Origin: Piromyces finnis
Lineage: Eukaryota; Neocallimastigomycota; Neocallimastigomycetes; Neocallimastigales; Neocallimastigaceae
Reading direction: 5' to 3'
NCBI GenBank assembly: GCA_002104945.1
Contig: MCFH01000004.1
Span: 968,001 to 1,032,000 of the forward strand
DNA: 64,000 bases
Positions within the stretch are counted from its first letter, which is position 1. Every line of letters starts with the position of its first letter. A program made the translations under genes and the position numbers. The notes below the pieces were generated by a model that searched no databases, was not told the DNA's origin, and worked only from the letters and a program-made list of their open reading frames with translations. This document shows positions 30,076 through 41,382 of this stretch, piece after piece.

Positions 30076-31143
30076 ATCAATTATTTAAAGACTTACCATA
30101 GGCAATAGGTAAAGAATCATGATCATAATAAAATGGATCATCAAAATAATTTATTATAATTCCCCACCATGATCCTCCTAATTGTGGATTTTTTACAGCC
30201 CAATGATATATAACCCAAGCCATTGACGAGAAAATGAAAGCACACAAAACATCAATACTATAGTGATATGAAGACATAATTAATGTAAACATACCCACAA
30301 CATTAAAAATTGTAACTATAATATTAATCCATGTTTGTTTACAATAATACCAATATTCCATAATAATTAATGTAAACATAATTGTGTGACCACTATTAAA
30401 AAAAATATTTATTAGATAATTAATAAAATGGAATTTTTAAAATATATATATATTTATATGTATATATTTTGAAAGTATTAACTATCTTTTTCTTTTCTTT
30501 ATACATAATCAAATAACTATTTCTTTTTTTTTTTAATTTCTTATTAATTTCTATTTTTGGGTTTTATCTCTTACCTAAAGAATACGTCACCACATGCTAC
30601 ACGAAGTTGCAATTCTAATAAAAGTGCATCTAAAAATATATTATCATCATCTTTATAAGTTTTTTCACATGCAACCCATGGAGTAGGTAATACTGTCAAT
30701 GGAATAAAACAAGCACGTAATAGATATACAAATCCCATAACTAACAAAATTCTTCTAGCCACCGTAAATGAGTATTCTTTTAATGTAATTGCTCTTATAA
30801 TAATAAATGCACTTGTTGTACGAACCATTAAATCGGCAATATCTCTAGGTATCCATTCATTTTCAAGATAAAATTTATGAGCAAATTCCAATATTATATC
30901 TGGTGCTACATAATCATTATTATTACCATTAATAACGTTGGTATTGGTTCTATCCGCATATGAATTTGCTAAACAAACAACATATGTACAAAAGAAAAAC
31001 CAGATAGCTGCATATAATGTAAATACTATATCTCTATTATTTCTATATATTATCAAATATGGTTTTATCTTTTTAAACAGTGTTTTTTTATTATCATTTA
31101 TAATAAGCGTATCAGATACTTTTTCTACTGTTTCCTGTTCCAT
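28959..31143 (-). CDS. Sphingomyelin-synthase/SMSr-family membrane phosphotransferase
   Basis: Multi-pass membrane enzyme of the sphingomyelin synthase family, which transfers a phospholipid head group to ceramide. Three exons on the minus strand (31143-30575, 30392-30097, 29860-28959) give 588 residues. The family motif CGDxxFSGHT is formed across the first junction (His192). The second motif, HYSIDVLCAF, supplies His233 and Asp237, completing the His-His-Asp triad; the 4-residue spacing to Asp matches animal SMS. RACFIPLTVLPTP matches the conserved segment before the catalytic core. About six hydrophobic segments lie in the first 280 residues. The last 300 residues are a Ser/Asn-rich disordered tail not typical of the family. 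Classical fungi make inositol phosphorylceramide instead, so substrate choice (choline, ethanolamine or inositol head group) is open. Confidence 0.88.
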
Positions 31144-32957
31144 TTTAAAGAAATTCTATTTTTCTACTCAAAAAAAGATATTTCTTTTTTTTTTTTTTTT
31201 TTTTTTTTGAAAAAATGTTTTACTTATTTAAATATAAAAATATATAAATATGTTTGTTTTTTTTTAATATACAAATTATTTGTATTTAAGAAATAACTTT
31301 TAAATAATATTAAACTTGATATATATCTTAAAATACAATATTATAATAAATACAAAGAATTTAATATATGAAATAGTTAAGATATAATGTATATATAAAA
31401 TTTAATTTGTTTAAATATTTTAATTGATTATATGTTTTCTTTTGATATGTTACAATATATTATATATTTAAAGATATAATATTTTTATAGGTTATACTCT
31501 ATATTTCAAAAAAAAAAAAAAAAAGAAATTTGGATATAAATATATTAATATGTTATTTTTAAATCAATGTTTAGAAACTTACTATCTTACTATTATATAT
31601 ATATATTTTTTGAGATATTTTGATAATTTTATAATCCTTTAATATTACATATATTTAATCAATATAAAAATATTTATTTATTTTTTAGTTTAGTTTATAA
31701 GATAGTCTTCTTTCTTTATTACATATAATTGAATTTTTTTCTTCATATAGTTTTTTTTTTTTTTTAATTATTACTTTCTCAAAATTTTACTGTTTTTTTT
31801 TTTGTTTTTTATGATTTAGTAAGTTGATTTGCGTAATAAATAAAACAAAAAAAAAAAAAAAAAGATAACACAGTTTTTGATTATATATATATTTCAATTT
31901 TCCGTTATTTTTGTTTTTCTATTTGCATTTAATGATTAGATATTACTTAAACTTGTTGGTTATCTAATTAAAAAAATAGAGAACTATTTTTATTGTATCA
32001 AATATTTCAAAATTCTTATTTATTATTTAAACTATTTTTCATTATAGAATGGTACTTTTTTTTTTTTTAATTTTAATATTTATATTTGTTTTTCAAATGA
32101 AGCGTTATATTACACACTAATAATTTTATATTGGTATAAAAGATATGTTTTTTTTTATTATCACTTTTTTTTTTTTTTTAGTATTTTTATATTTTTTAAT
32201 CTCTTTTATTTTTTTCTATTAATTTTAAAATAATAAAAAAAAAATCTTTTAAAAGAAATCTATTATTTTTTTTTCAAAAAAAAAGGAAAAAAAAAAAGTT
32301 GCGTAAAACTTTAATAAAATATAAACAAAAAATATTTGTTATTTGTGACTAAAAGTTAAATTTTCATATTCCACAATAAAACAATAGCTACAAAATAAAA
32401 ATAGCTAATCCTATTTGACTTATATAAAAAAAATATTCTACAGCATTTGTAACCTATAGAATGATGGTAGAATTACAAATAAGAATGGTAAAACAATTCT
32501 GGGGGATAATAAAATGTATTACGATGAATTTTTATCTTTTTTGAATATCTTACATACTATTATGCATATTATATCATAGGAATATAATTCTTATTGAAAT
32601 ATAAATTAACATATGAAACAAATAAAGGTGTTGATGAGTTACAAAATTATAACTATTAAAGTTTATCTATATAATATATTATGTTTTTATTCCAATATAT
32701 TACATTAATTATTTAAATAAATCTTTTAAAAAAATCACCATCATGTACATTTTTGATATTGAATTATATATTTCAATATAATAAATATATAATAAATAAA
32801 ATTATTATAATCATAGTTGATTATAATATATTATTAATATATTATTTAACTAAAATGTTATTTTTTTGTTTTTTTTTCCTATTGGTTGTTTTTTCATCAT
32901 TTAAAAGTTTAAAAATTATTTACTTTTTGAATAAATAAATAAAAAAGTGACAACTTT
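31144..32957. other. AT-rich spacer upstream of the sphingomyelin-synthase-like gene
   Basis: About 1.8 kb of A/T sequence contains the presumed promoter of the minus-strand gene. Between 32.4 and 32.75 kb the composition is slightly less skewed, but no frame or element is recognisable. No gene is seen. Confidence 0.55.
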
Positions 32958-33010
32958 ATCTGCGATGGAATAAAGTTTGGTTAAAAGCTTGTGTTTAGGG
33001 GTAAACAGAC

Positions 33011-33133
33011 TTAATGAATTTAAATAATATTTTATAAAATAATCATAATTCTTTTGTTTTTTAAGCTTATTTATTTAATAAATGAATAAGCTGTAAAAGA
33101 ATAAATTTTATTATATTATTTAAAGGTCATTAA
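33011..33133. repeat. Imperfect 123-bp foldback inside the composite SINE
   Basis: The outer arms TTAATGA..TTAAATAATAT and ATATTATTTAA..TCATTAA, the middle arms ATTCTTTT/AAAAGAAT and the inner palindrome AGCTTATT..AATAAGCT are nested. The segment can fold into one long hairpin. It may be a small foldback or MITE-like insertion, or a structural part of the element. Confidence 0.75.
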
Positions 33134-33395
33134 ATAATAAAAATTTTTTTTAATTTTTATTTAACTCTTGGGAGGGTCTGAGAAAAACCCGCAAAGTGTC
33201 CTTGAGGGACTTCGTATTAACAAATTCATAATTTATTATGAATGTATACGAGTGGATCACCAGAAAGCGAAAAATTGGAATAGGATCTACGGGTGTAATG
33301 CTGGAAGTTCAATACGCAAGACATTTAATAATTTTTTATTATTAAATGAAACTCAATTCAGACTACTCTTTGACCAAATTTTTTCAAAAAAGAAA

Positions 33396-33464
33396 GTCGT
33401 TCCAGTTTCTATCCTGGTTGTTAAGACCCCCGCTTAGCATTCATAAGGCTTCTGGTTCGACCCC
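33396..33464 (+). promoter_or_regulatory. Internal pol III promoter (tRNA-like head) of the composite SINE
   Basis: The same head as in the 27.4-kb copy: A-box-like TATCCTGGTTGTTAAG, a CTTA/TAAG stem around the loop GCATTCA, and the perfect B box GGTTCGACCCC. The loop and stem differ slightly from the other copy, as expected for related family members. Confidence 0.8.
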
Positions 33465-33955
33465 CGCCATTGACAGTTCTTTAGCGATTTTCCTGTTTCA
33501 GGTTTGCGCTTAAAGTATAGGGGTTAAAGGTCAATTCAGGTAAGTATAACTATACCACCGGACTCTACCCTAAGCAGTTAATTCAGATTGGTAGTTTTCT
33601 CCGTATCAAGCGGTTTTCCCACTGAAGTTTAGAGTATATGTAGGAAGGGGTATCAATTAATTCACAGATTACTAACTATGATCTTTGAGGGTTGTTCTCA
33701 TCGTTAATCATCCTTCGCCAATAAAGGTTCAGGAGATCACTGGTGTTGGTAGCTCGGTCTTTGTGTGATAGGATCGTTAAGAGCAATAAGCCATTCCATA
33801 TTAGCCCTGCCCAGAGGGATGATTGTGCCGACGTCGTTCTGATATGGCAATGTACAATAATGTACAATCACATACCATATATAACTCAGGGGGTTAGATG
33901 AGGATATATGGAAGTCTAAAAAAAAAAAAAAAAAAAAAAAAATCTGCGATGGAAT

Positions 33956-36309
33956 GGTGATGGTTGTTGAATAGCATCCTTATTAAGAATGAAAATAGTA
34001 GAAAAAAAGGTAGAAAACATCAGTATAATAAAAATATGATGTTAATACTAAGTAATTATTAAAATGATAAAGATAGAATTAAGCATTGTCCTACACTCTA
34101 ATGCCATCATTTAGATGTAACTTTAATATGCCAATAATGGACTGTCATCCATAGGATTTAAATAATGATAGAAAAAAGTATAATTCATTGCAGGAATAAA
34201 CAAAAAAAAAATTAAACTTTGAAACAAATGAAATATAAAATTCTAATTTATTTTAATTTTAATAGTACTATCTTTATTTTCTCTTTCAATATTTCATTCA
34301 CCTTCCTTCCACTTTAAGCAGCTGTCATTTATTACGAATTTACCTTTCCAGTTGAAATTTAACAATATAAAAAACTTTATGTTGTATGCCAACCTTATTA
34401 TTTTTATTGTGTTAAATTACAAGTTATGATTTCTATTGGTCAAAGTTTAGAAATGTATACATTACTTTATACACCGATGCAACATAAAAAATTTTAATTT
34501 AAAGTTGACGATCACCACGGAATATTCGATTTAATTCCATTTTTATAATTTTTAATTTAATAAAAAAAAGGGAATGATAATATTTTTAATTAAATTTTTT
34601 GGGTATTTTTTAAAATTAGTTAAAAGAGATATTTAGTAGAATAAAGTATATTATTTTATAATACCTATCTTTTTAGCTTCTTCATACAGTATGATAGTTA
34701 ATACTCTTTTTTATCTATTATTACTTATAAAATGGTTTATACCCTTGCAAATCTTGATGTAAGATGATTCAAACAAAGGATATTTAAACCAATGACTATA
34801 AACTATTTTTTATCTTAATTTATATTATATTAAAGCATAATATATAAAACAATACTTTTTTTTTTTTTTTAATTTATTTTAATTGCTTAAAAGAAAAAAA
34901 TTATTAATTAAAATTTATTATTAAAAACCCATATCACCACCACATCTGTAAAATAAAATATTATTTGAAAGGGTAAAAGGATGCAGAAAAATAAAAAAGA
35001 TCTAATATAATAATAACAATAAATAGAATAATAATAATAATAATGATAATTAGAATAATAATAATAATAATAATAATTGTACTATTTTAACTATTTTTAT
35101 TTTTAATAAAATAATTAATGACTTGTTAGGCATAAATATTATTGTATCATAGAAAATGCTATAATAAATAAATGCAACTAATCAAATCAAAGATGATCAA
35201 AGAATTATATTAACAAGAATATTCCATAAATTAATATTTAAATATTCTTATAAATGATATCTTTAACATAATATTTAAATATATTTAAATATAAAAAAAA
35301 AAACACATACACACAAAAATATGTAATGGTTTGCTAGTTTTGAGTTATTGTTGTTGCTGTTGTTGTTGCTGTTGTTTCCTATATAAGCATTCCTATTATT
35401 TTAAATTTATTTTTTGTAAAAAAAAAAAAAAGTTGTATTGATGGCTATAGAAAATAAAAAAAAAAAGTTCATTCTTTTTTTTTCTTTTCTTTTTTTAAAT
35501 TTGTAAGATTGAGTCTTTAATTAATTTATATGGAATAGAATAATGCTTTATTTATCTTTTATATAACCCACCCACCATAAATATATTTTTGCAATCCAAA
35601 AAGTTTAAAGCTTTTACCCATTGAAATATGTAACAAAATATATATAAAAAAATATAGCATTAAAAATATATAAATAACTTTTATAAAATGTTACTTTTAT
35701 TAACCTGAATTAATGGTTTTTTTTTTTCTATTCTGAAAATTAGATTTATTTATGAATTTTAATACATAAATTATGGTTGACGTTTTAAACTATAATATTA
35801 GAATATGTCAAGTCATGTATTATTATTTGATTTGATATTACTAATAATAGTTTTATAAAATATTGTAGTATAAATTACTAATATAAAATTTATACTACAA
35901 TATTTTATAAATGTGTGAATATGTAAATGAAAAAAGATGTAAATGTATGATCCATAGAGTTCTTGGATAATAATTGAATAATTAGTTATTAAATCACTAT
36001 TATGGTAGGAATAATCTAGATAATATTTAGTACTGAAAAGATTCTTTTTGGTTTAAAATTTAGATAGTATATGACAATGTGTTGAAATGCTATAAATATT
36101 AAAATAAAATAACAATTTTTTTCATAAAACTAACCCATATCAATGAGGTGATCATGTGTTTTCAAATGAAAGGTTAATTAATTTCTATGCTTTCTAACCA
36201 TAAAAGTATACTTTAACATTTAATAATACTACAGAGGCTTTTTTTTTTTTTTTTTTTTTGTTCTATATATTACAGCTATTGTTGTTTTTATTGAATTATA
36301 TTTTATAAA
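33956..36309. other. Gene-poor region between the composite SINE and Rab escort protein
   Basis: About 2.35 kb of mostly A/T sequence. The 34.05-34.5 kb part has slightly more complex composition, perhaps an old decayed insertion, but nothing could be named. A GTT/GCT repeat lies at about 35346-35376 and a perfect palindrome at 35852-35911. A weak short-gene candidate on the minus strand (34921-35621) is given under findings. Confidence 0.5.
35852..35911. repeat. Perfect inverted repeat, 25-bp arms, 10-bp loop
   Basis: The arm at 35852-35876 is the exact reverse complement of 35887-35911, with a central TATTGTAGTATAAATT / AATTTATACTACAATA core that is not simple repeat. It lies about 0.4 kb upstream of the Rab escort protein start. 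It could be a hairpin RNA, a tiny foldback element or a replication-born palindrome. Confidence 0.9.
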
Positions 36310-37363
36310 ATGGAAGAATTAAAAACACATTATGACTATATTATATTAGGAACAGGAATACAAGAATCTATACTTGCTAGGTACTTAAAATAATAAAAAG
36401 CTATATATATTTATTCTATGTACATTACACTTTGTAAAATAAGAAGCATTAAACATTTATTAATAACCTATAAATATAATTAATTTAAATTATATCATTT
36501 ATATATATAACATAATTATTATGTATACCTATGCTTCACTTATATTTTTAAAATAAAAATATTTATATAAAAGTGCTCTAGCAAGAAATAATAAAACAGT
36601 ACTTCATATTGATGGAAATCAATTTTATGGAGGAAATGAATGTTCCTTTAATTTCAGTGAATTTTTAGAATGGATAATGAATGTACAAAAAAATGACAAT
36701 AAAGCAAAACAATGTATATATTCTATATAATATTACTATTAATATAAATGTTATAAATATAATTCCTTATAGTAATAATTATTAAAATTATTTTTTTCTC
36801 AAATTGGTTTATTGTAAAAAAAAAAAAAAAAAAAATGAAAATTAAGCAACAACAACCAATGATATAAATAAATTCTATGATTCTTATCATGATATTGATA
36901 TAAAAATTCTTTCAGGATATGATATTCCAGATAATGAACCTGAAATTACTAATAGATTTGCACTTCAAAACAATAAAATTGCAGAAGAATTTCTTAAACA
37001 AACCCAAACTTCAGTAGAAAAAGATAAATTAGCATTATTAAAGGATTTAATAAAAGATAATCGTCAATTTTACATTAGTCTCTTACCTAAAATGGCTTAT
37101 TCTCGAGGTCCATTTATTGATTTATTAATTAAAGCAGACCTTGGTAATTATTTGGAATTTCGTTCCATGGAAAAAACATATATATACAATAACGATGTAT
37201 TTGAAAATGTAAAGTATAAATATAATTTTTATCCTTTTTATTTTTATTTTTTAAGGGGAAATAAAAAAAAAAAAAAAAGTTTGGCATTATTATTACATTA
37301 TTATAACAATAATAATTTGTATATTTAATTGATTTAACGAAACTATCTTGATAATTTTTTTAA

Positions 37364-37394
<31 letters not shown>

Positions 37395-39418
37395 GTATTT
37401 GCATAAAATAATGTCATAGCATTAATATTCAATATTAATATTTAAATTTATTATTGTAGGTTCCATGTACAAAGGAAGACGTTTTCAACTCAAAACAAAT
37501 AAAGGTTATAGAAAAAAGAAAATTAATGAAATTCCTAACATTTGTTATGAATTATAGATTAGAAAAAGAATCCTATGAAGGTTAGTATATTGATACTATC
37601 ACATTTAAATATTATACTTTTTGTTCCTTCCATATATATAATTTTTAGACTGATGGCTCTTCAATGGATATTAGATAATAAGAAATTTATTTATTACTTA
37701 TTAAACTTACTTTTTTTTTTTTTTTTTTAATCTTTATCAACGCTATTTATTTTCATAAAAATTTTAACTTTTATAGAATACAAAGATAAGCCTTATTCTG
37801 AATATATAAAAACTTATAAATTAAATCCAGAATTACAACAAGTCATTCTTCAAGCAATTAATGACTCTGAAGAAGGATTAGAAGATGGTAGCTTTCCTTT
37901 TTTTTTAATAATCCTATTATTTAAATTTAACAATAAGGTTTTAATATATATATTATTTTATACATTTATCTTTTTTGTATGACAGCTACAACAGAAGAAG
38001 GTCTTGCTTCGACCTATAGATATTTAAAATCTCTTGGTAAATGGGGTAATTCACCTTTAATTTGCCCATTATATGGAGGTGGTAGTGAAATATCCCAAGC
38101 TTTTTGCAGGTAAATAATTCATATATATTATAGTAATACAAATAGTGAAGGGTTAGTCATTTTCATAAATCTTTCTATTCTTATGTAAATTCATTTAAAA
38201 TATTATTTTTTTTTTATGATAGATCCTGTGCTGTTTATGGAGGTGTTTATATGTTAGATCAAAAGATTAACTCATTAGAATTTAAAAATAATCAATATCA
38301 TTTGGATTGTGAACTTAAATTTACTGGGGATCACTTAATCTCTTCAATTGACTATTTACAAGATCAAAGCAATATAGAGTAATTATCTTATTATTTCTTC
38401 TTTTAAATTATATCATTTTGAAATGATAATCTATATTTAATTGGTTTAATAATAAATATATATATATATTTTATTAAATATAAAAAGAATTACAGATTAT
38501 CATAAGGCAATAATAATTACTGATAAACCACTTAAGAAGAATATTGATATTAGTATTTACATTATTCCGCCAAACACAATTAATAATAATAAAAATAGAA
38601 TAATGCTTATTCAGCAAGGTTATCAAGCAAACTGTTGTCCAAAATCTAAATGTAAGATATATTATAAATGTGTATAATTTAAAAAAAAAAATTAAAATTT
38701 TTGTTAAACATTTTAACATTTATTTATTTATTTTGTTGCTTTATAGATATTATTTATATTTGTACAAAAGCTACAGATACTTCAAAAGAAGAAATTAAGA
38801 ATGTTATTCAACAATTATTTGAAGATAAAAGTAATATATATATATATTCTTTTTTAGTTTTATTACTTTTTTTTTTTTTTTTTTTTTTAACTTTTCTTCA
38901 ATCATATTCAAAATGTACTAAACTATTTATACATATATTCATAAAATAAAATAGATGATATATCAGAAAAAAATAAATTAGATGAAATGGAGGGAGAAAA
39001 TAATGAAAATATAAAAAAAGATGAAGAAGCTAATGATAATAATAACAAAAATGATGATGATGATGATGATGATGATGAAGAGGAGGAAGAAGAAGAAGAA
39101 GAAGAAGAAGCATCAAAACCAAAGGCATATATTTCTGTTATTTTTAAGCAATCCATTAGAAAACAAAAATCATTGGAAACTAAACTCGATAAAACCACCC
39201 TAACCATTATTGATGATATGCTTCCAGGTATTTCAATGGAAACTCCAGTAGAAAATGCCTTATCCATTTTCCGTCAATTGCATCCAGAAATTGAAGAAAT
39301 TTATAGTAAACCTCAAGAAGAAGAAGAAGAAAAAGAAGAAAAACAAGAGGAAGGACAAAAAGAGCAAGAAGAACAAATAACTAATGAAAACGAAGCTGTT
39401 GAAGAACAAACTCAATAA
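36310..39418 (+). CDS. Rab escort protein (REP/Mrs6), GDI superfamily
   Basis: Rab escort protein, which presents newly made Rab GTPases to geranylgeranyl transferase II and delivers them to membranes. Ten exons: 36310-36380, 36574-36713, 36847-37208, 37460-37580, 37777-37887, 37986-38109, 38223-38378, 38488-38651, 38747-38830 and 38955-39418, giving 598 residues (yeast Mrs6 603). The N-terminal nucleotide-fold-like motif YIILGTGIQES and HIDGNQFYGG match REP/GDI. FYISLLPKMAYSRGPFIDLL, NYLEFRSMEKTYIY, VPCTKEDVFNSKQ and WGNSPLICPLYGGGSEISQAF follow REP more closely than GDI. Residues about 460-480 form a pure Asp/Glu tract inside a charged insert before the last conserved block (AYISVIFKQS). 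The C-terminal 40 residues are Glu/Gln-rich. Confidence 0.92.
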
Positions 39419-41064
39419 ATAGCAAACAAAATAGTAAAAGGAATTTATCTATTACTAAAATTGTTATATATTTCCTATTTCCTTTTTAAAATAATAAAAA
39501 AAAAAAAATAGAAATAAATAAAAAAAAAATTAAATATATAAATAATAAAACTTTATGTATACTCATTGAATCGAAAAGTAATAATTATAATATGTTACTA
39601 CTTATTTAATTGTATTATTGTAATGCTTATGTCGATGATGATATTGTTTTATTAGAAAACTTTGATTATGATTTTATAATTGTGTACTCAAATAAAATAT
39701 ATGCAAATTATATGTATTTCTATGTATATAAAGAATAAATGAAAAGGTTTTTTACGATTCTATTTTAGTAAAGACATATATAATTGGAATTATGTAAAAA
39801 AAAAAAAAATAAAAAAATAAAAACTATTGGGACTTTATATTTTTTTTTTCCTTTAAAATATAATTAAATATTCCTATTCACTATATTTTATTTTATAATT
39901 ATAATAAAATTTTAAAAAAATATATATATTTGGGCATTAACACACTAATAGACAAACACAAACTAAAAAAAAAAAAAAGGATCAAGTTAACTTTTGATTA
40001 TAATACCATTAATATTATTTAATGATTATTTATATATATTATAATAATGGGAAAAAACTATAAAATTCATTATCATTCTTTTTGATTAATAATAACTTTA
40101 TTTTTTTGTACCAAATTTTAAATATAAAAAAATAAAAAGACATGTAAAGTAGTACAATAATATATAAAAAAAATTAAAATTTTCCTTTACATCGTAGTAT
40201 GCAATTTTTTAAAAATTTATTTATTAATAAACTTTTTAGATAGAAAAAATAATAATAATAATAATAAAAAAAAGGAAATTTTATAAAATAACACAAATAG
40301 TCTTCTTTTATAAATTTAACCTTTTTTTTTTCTTTTACTTAATTAAAATATATATAATTCATATTAATAAATTTTCAAATACTCTTTTAAAAGTGTTTTT
40401 TTTTTTTTTTTTTTTTTTTCAATATTTCATGAAATCAAAGCATCTTTTAATTAATAATTAAAATTAAATTACAGCCTTACGGATATTAATTAATGATTAA
40501 CAATCTTATTGTATAACCATTTTAGTAATAAGAAAAAAAAAAACTACTTTTAAAGTTTATACTTTAAAAAAATATACCTATCATAAATTTCCTTTCGAAT
40601 AAAAATTATTAAAACAATTATAAATCTATTTTTATCAATAGAAAATGTCATATTACCATAAAATATGATTTTTAGCTGTAAAAAAAAAATTGGAAAAACT
40701 AAAATTATTAGGATAATTCATTAGAATTGGAATTCCATTTTTTTTTTTTTTTTATTTATTTTTTTTTTATTTTTTATGAAAAACTATTATTAATGATTTA
40801 ATAGGATAATATTTATTTGGTTCAATTACAAACAATATTTTAGCTTTGAAAAAAAAATTTTTTTTTAAAGTCTCCTCCTCTTTACCAAAAAAGTAAAAAA
40901 AAAAAAAATAATAATAATAATGAATTTTAAAAAATATATATATAATAATATAAAACAACATTTGATAAAGCAATCTATTAAAATATAAATATTAATAGTT
41001 ATTTAAACAGATAAATAATTTAAATAGAATAAAAAAAAAAAGAAAAAATAAAATAAAAATAGAA
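39419..41064. other. Spacer between Rab escort protein and the CFAP97-like gene
   Basis: About 1.6 kb of A/T sequence with poly(A) and poly(T) runs, including about 22 T near 40397. No gene or element is seen. Confidence 0.6.
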
Positions 41065-41338
41065 ATGACGAATTGTCCATATAACATTCATTATAAAGCC
41101 TATCAAAGTCTTGAACCATGTACCAGTGTCTATCTAAAACAAAAATGGGATAAAACTGATTATGAAAAATATGTTAAAAGAGTTTTAAATACAGAGGTTA
41201 ATTTAATAATACATAATGTATAATATAAATTAAATATTTTTTTTATTATTACTAAATATTTTAAATATTTTTACTACTCTATTATACTGTCATGTATAAT
41301 TATCTTCAGTATGTCATTGGTAATACTAATTATAAATA

Positions 41339-41382
<44 letters not shown>

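Larger units (their letters stand above)
32958..33955 (+). mobile_element. Composite SINE-like insertion with 14-bp target-site duplication
   Basis: Direct repeats ATCTGCGATGGAAT at 32958-32971 and 33942-33955 bound about 970 bp ending in a poly(A) run (33918-33941). A tRNA-like head (GTCGTTCCAG, then B box GGTTCGACCCC at 33454-33464) is shared with the SINE at 27.4 kb, but begins at 33396, some 424 bp inside the left repeat. The sequence between 32972 and 33395 contains several hairpins, described separately. From 33396 to 33917 the body is balanced in base composition and non-coding. Shared motifs with the first SINE continue to about 33550 (ATTCAGGTAAGTATA), after which the bodies diverge. 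The unit may be a longer SINE class, a template-switch chimera, or a SINE with a second insertion near its 5' end. Confidence 0.8.

Noticed and set aside
33168-33437. 89-residue frame inside the composite SINE
   Set aside because: It overlaps the non-coding tRNA-like head, has no family resemblance, and is expected from the less A/T-rich composition.
38923-39267. Poly-Ser antisense frame
   Set aside because: It is antisense to the Asp/Glu tract of Rab escort protein.
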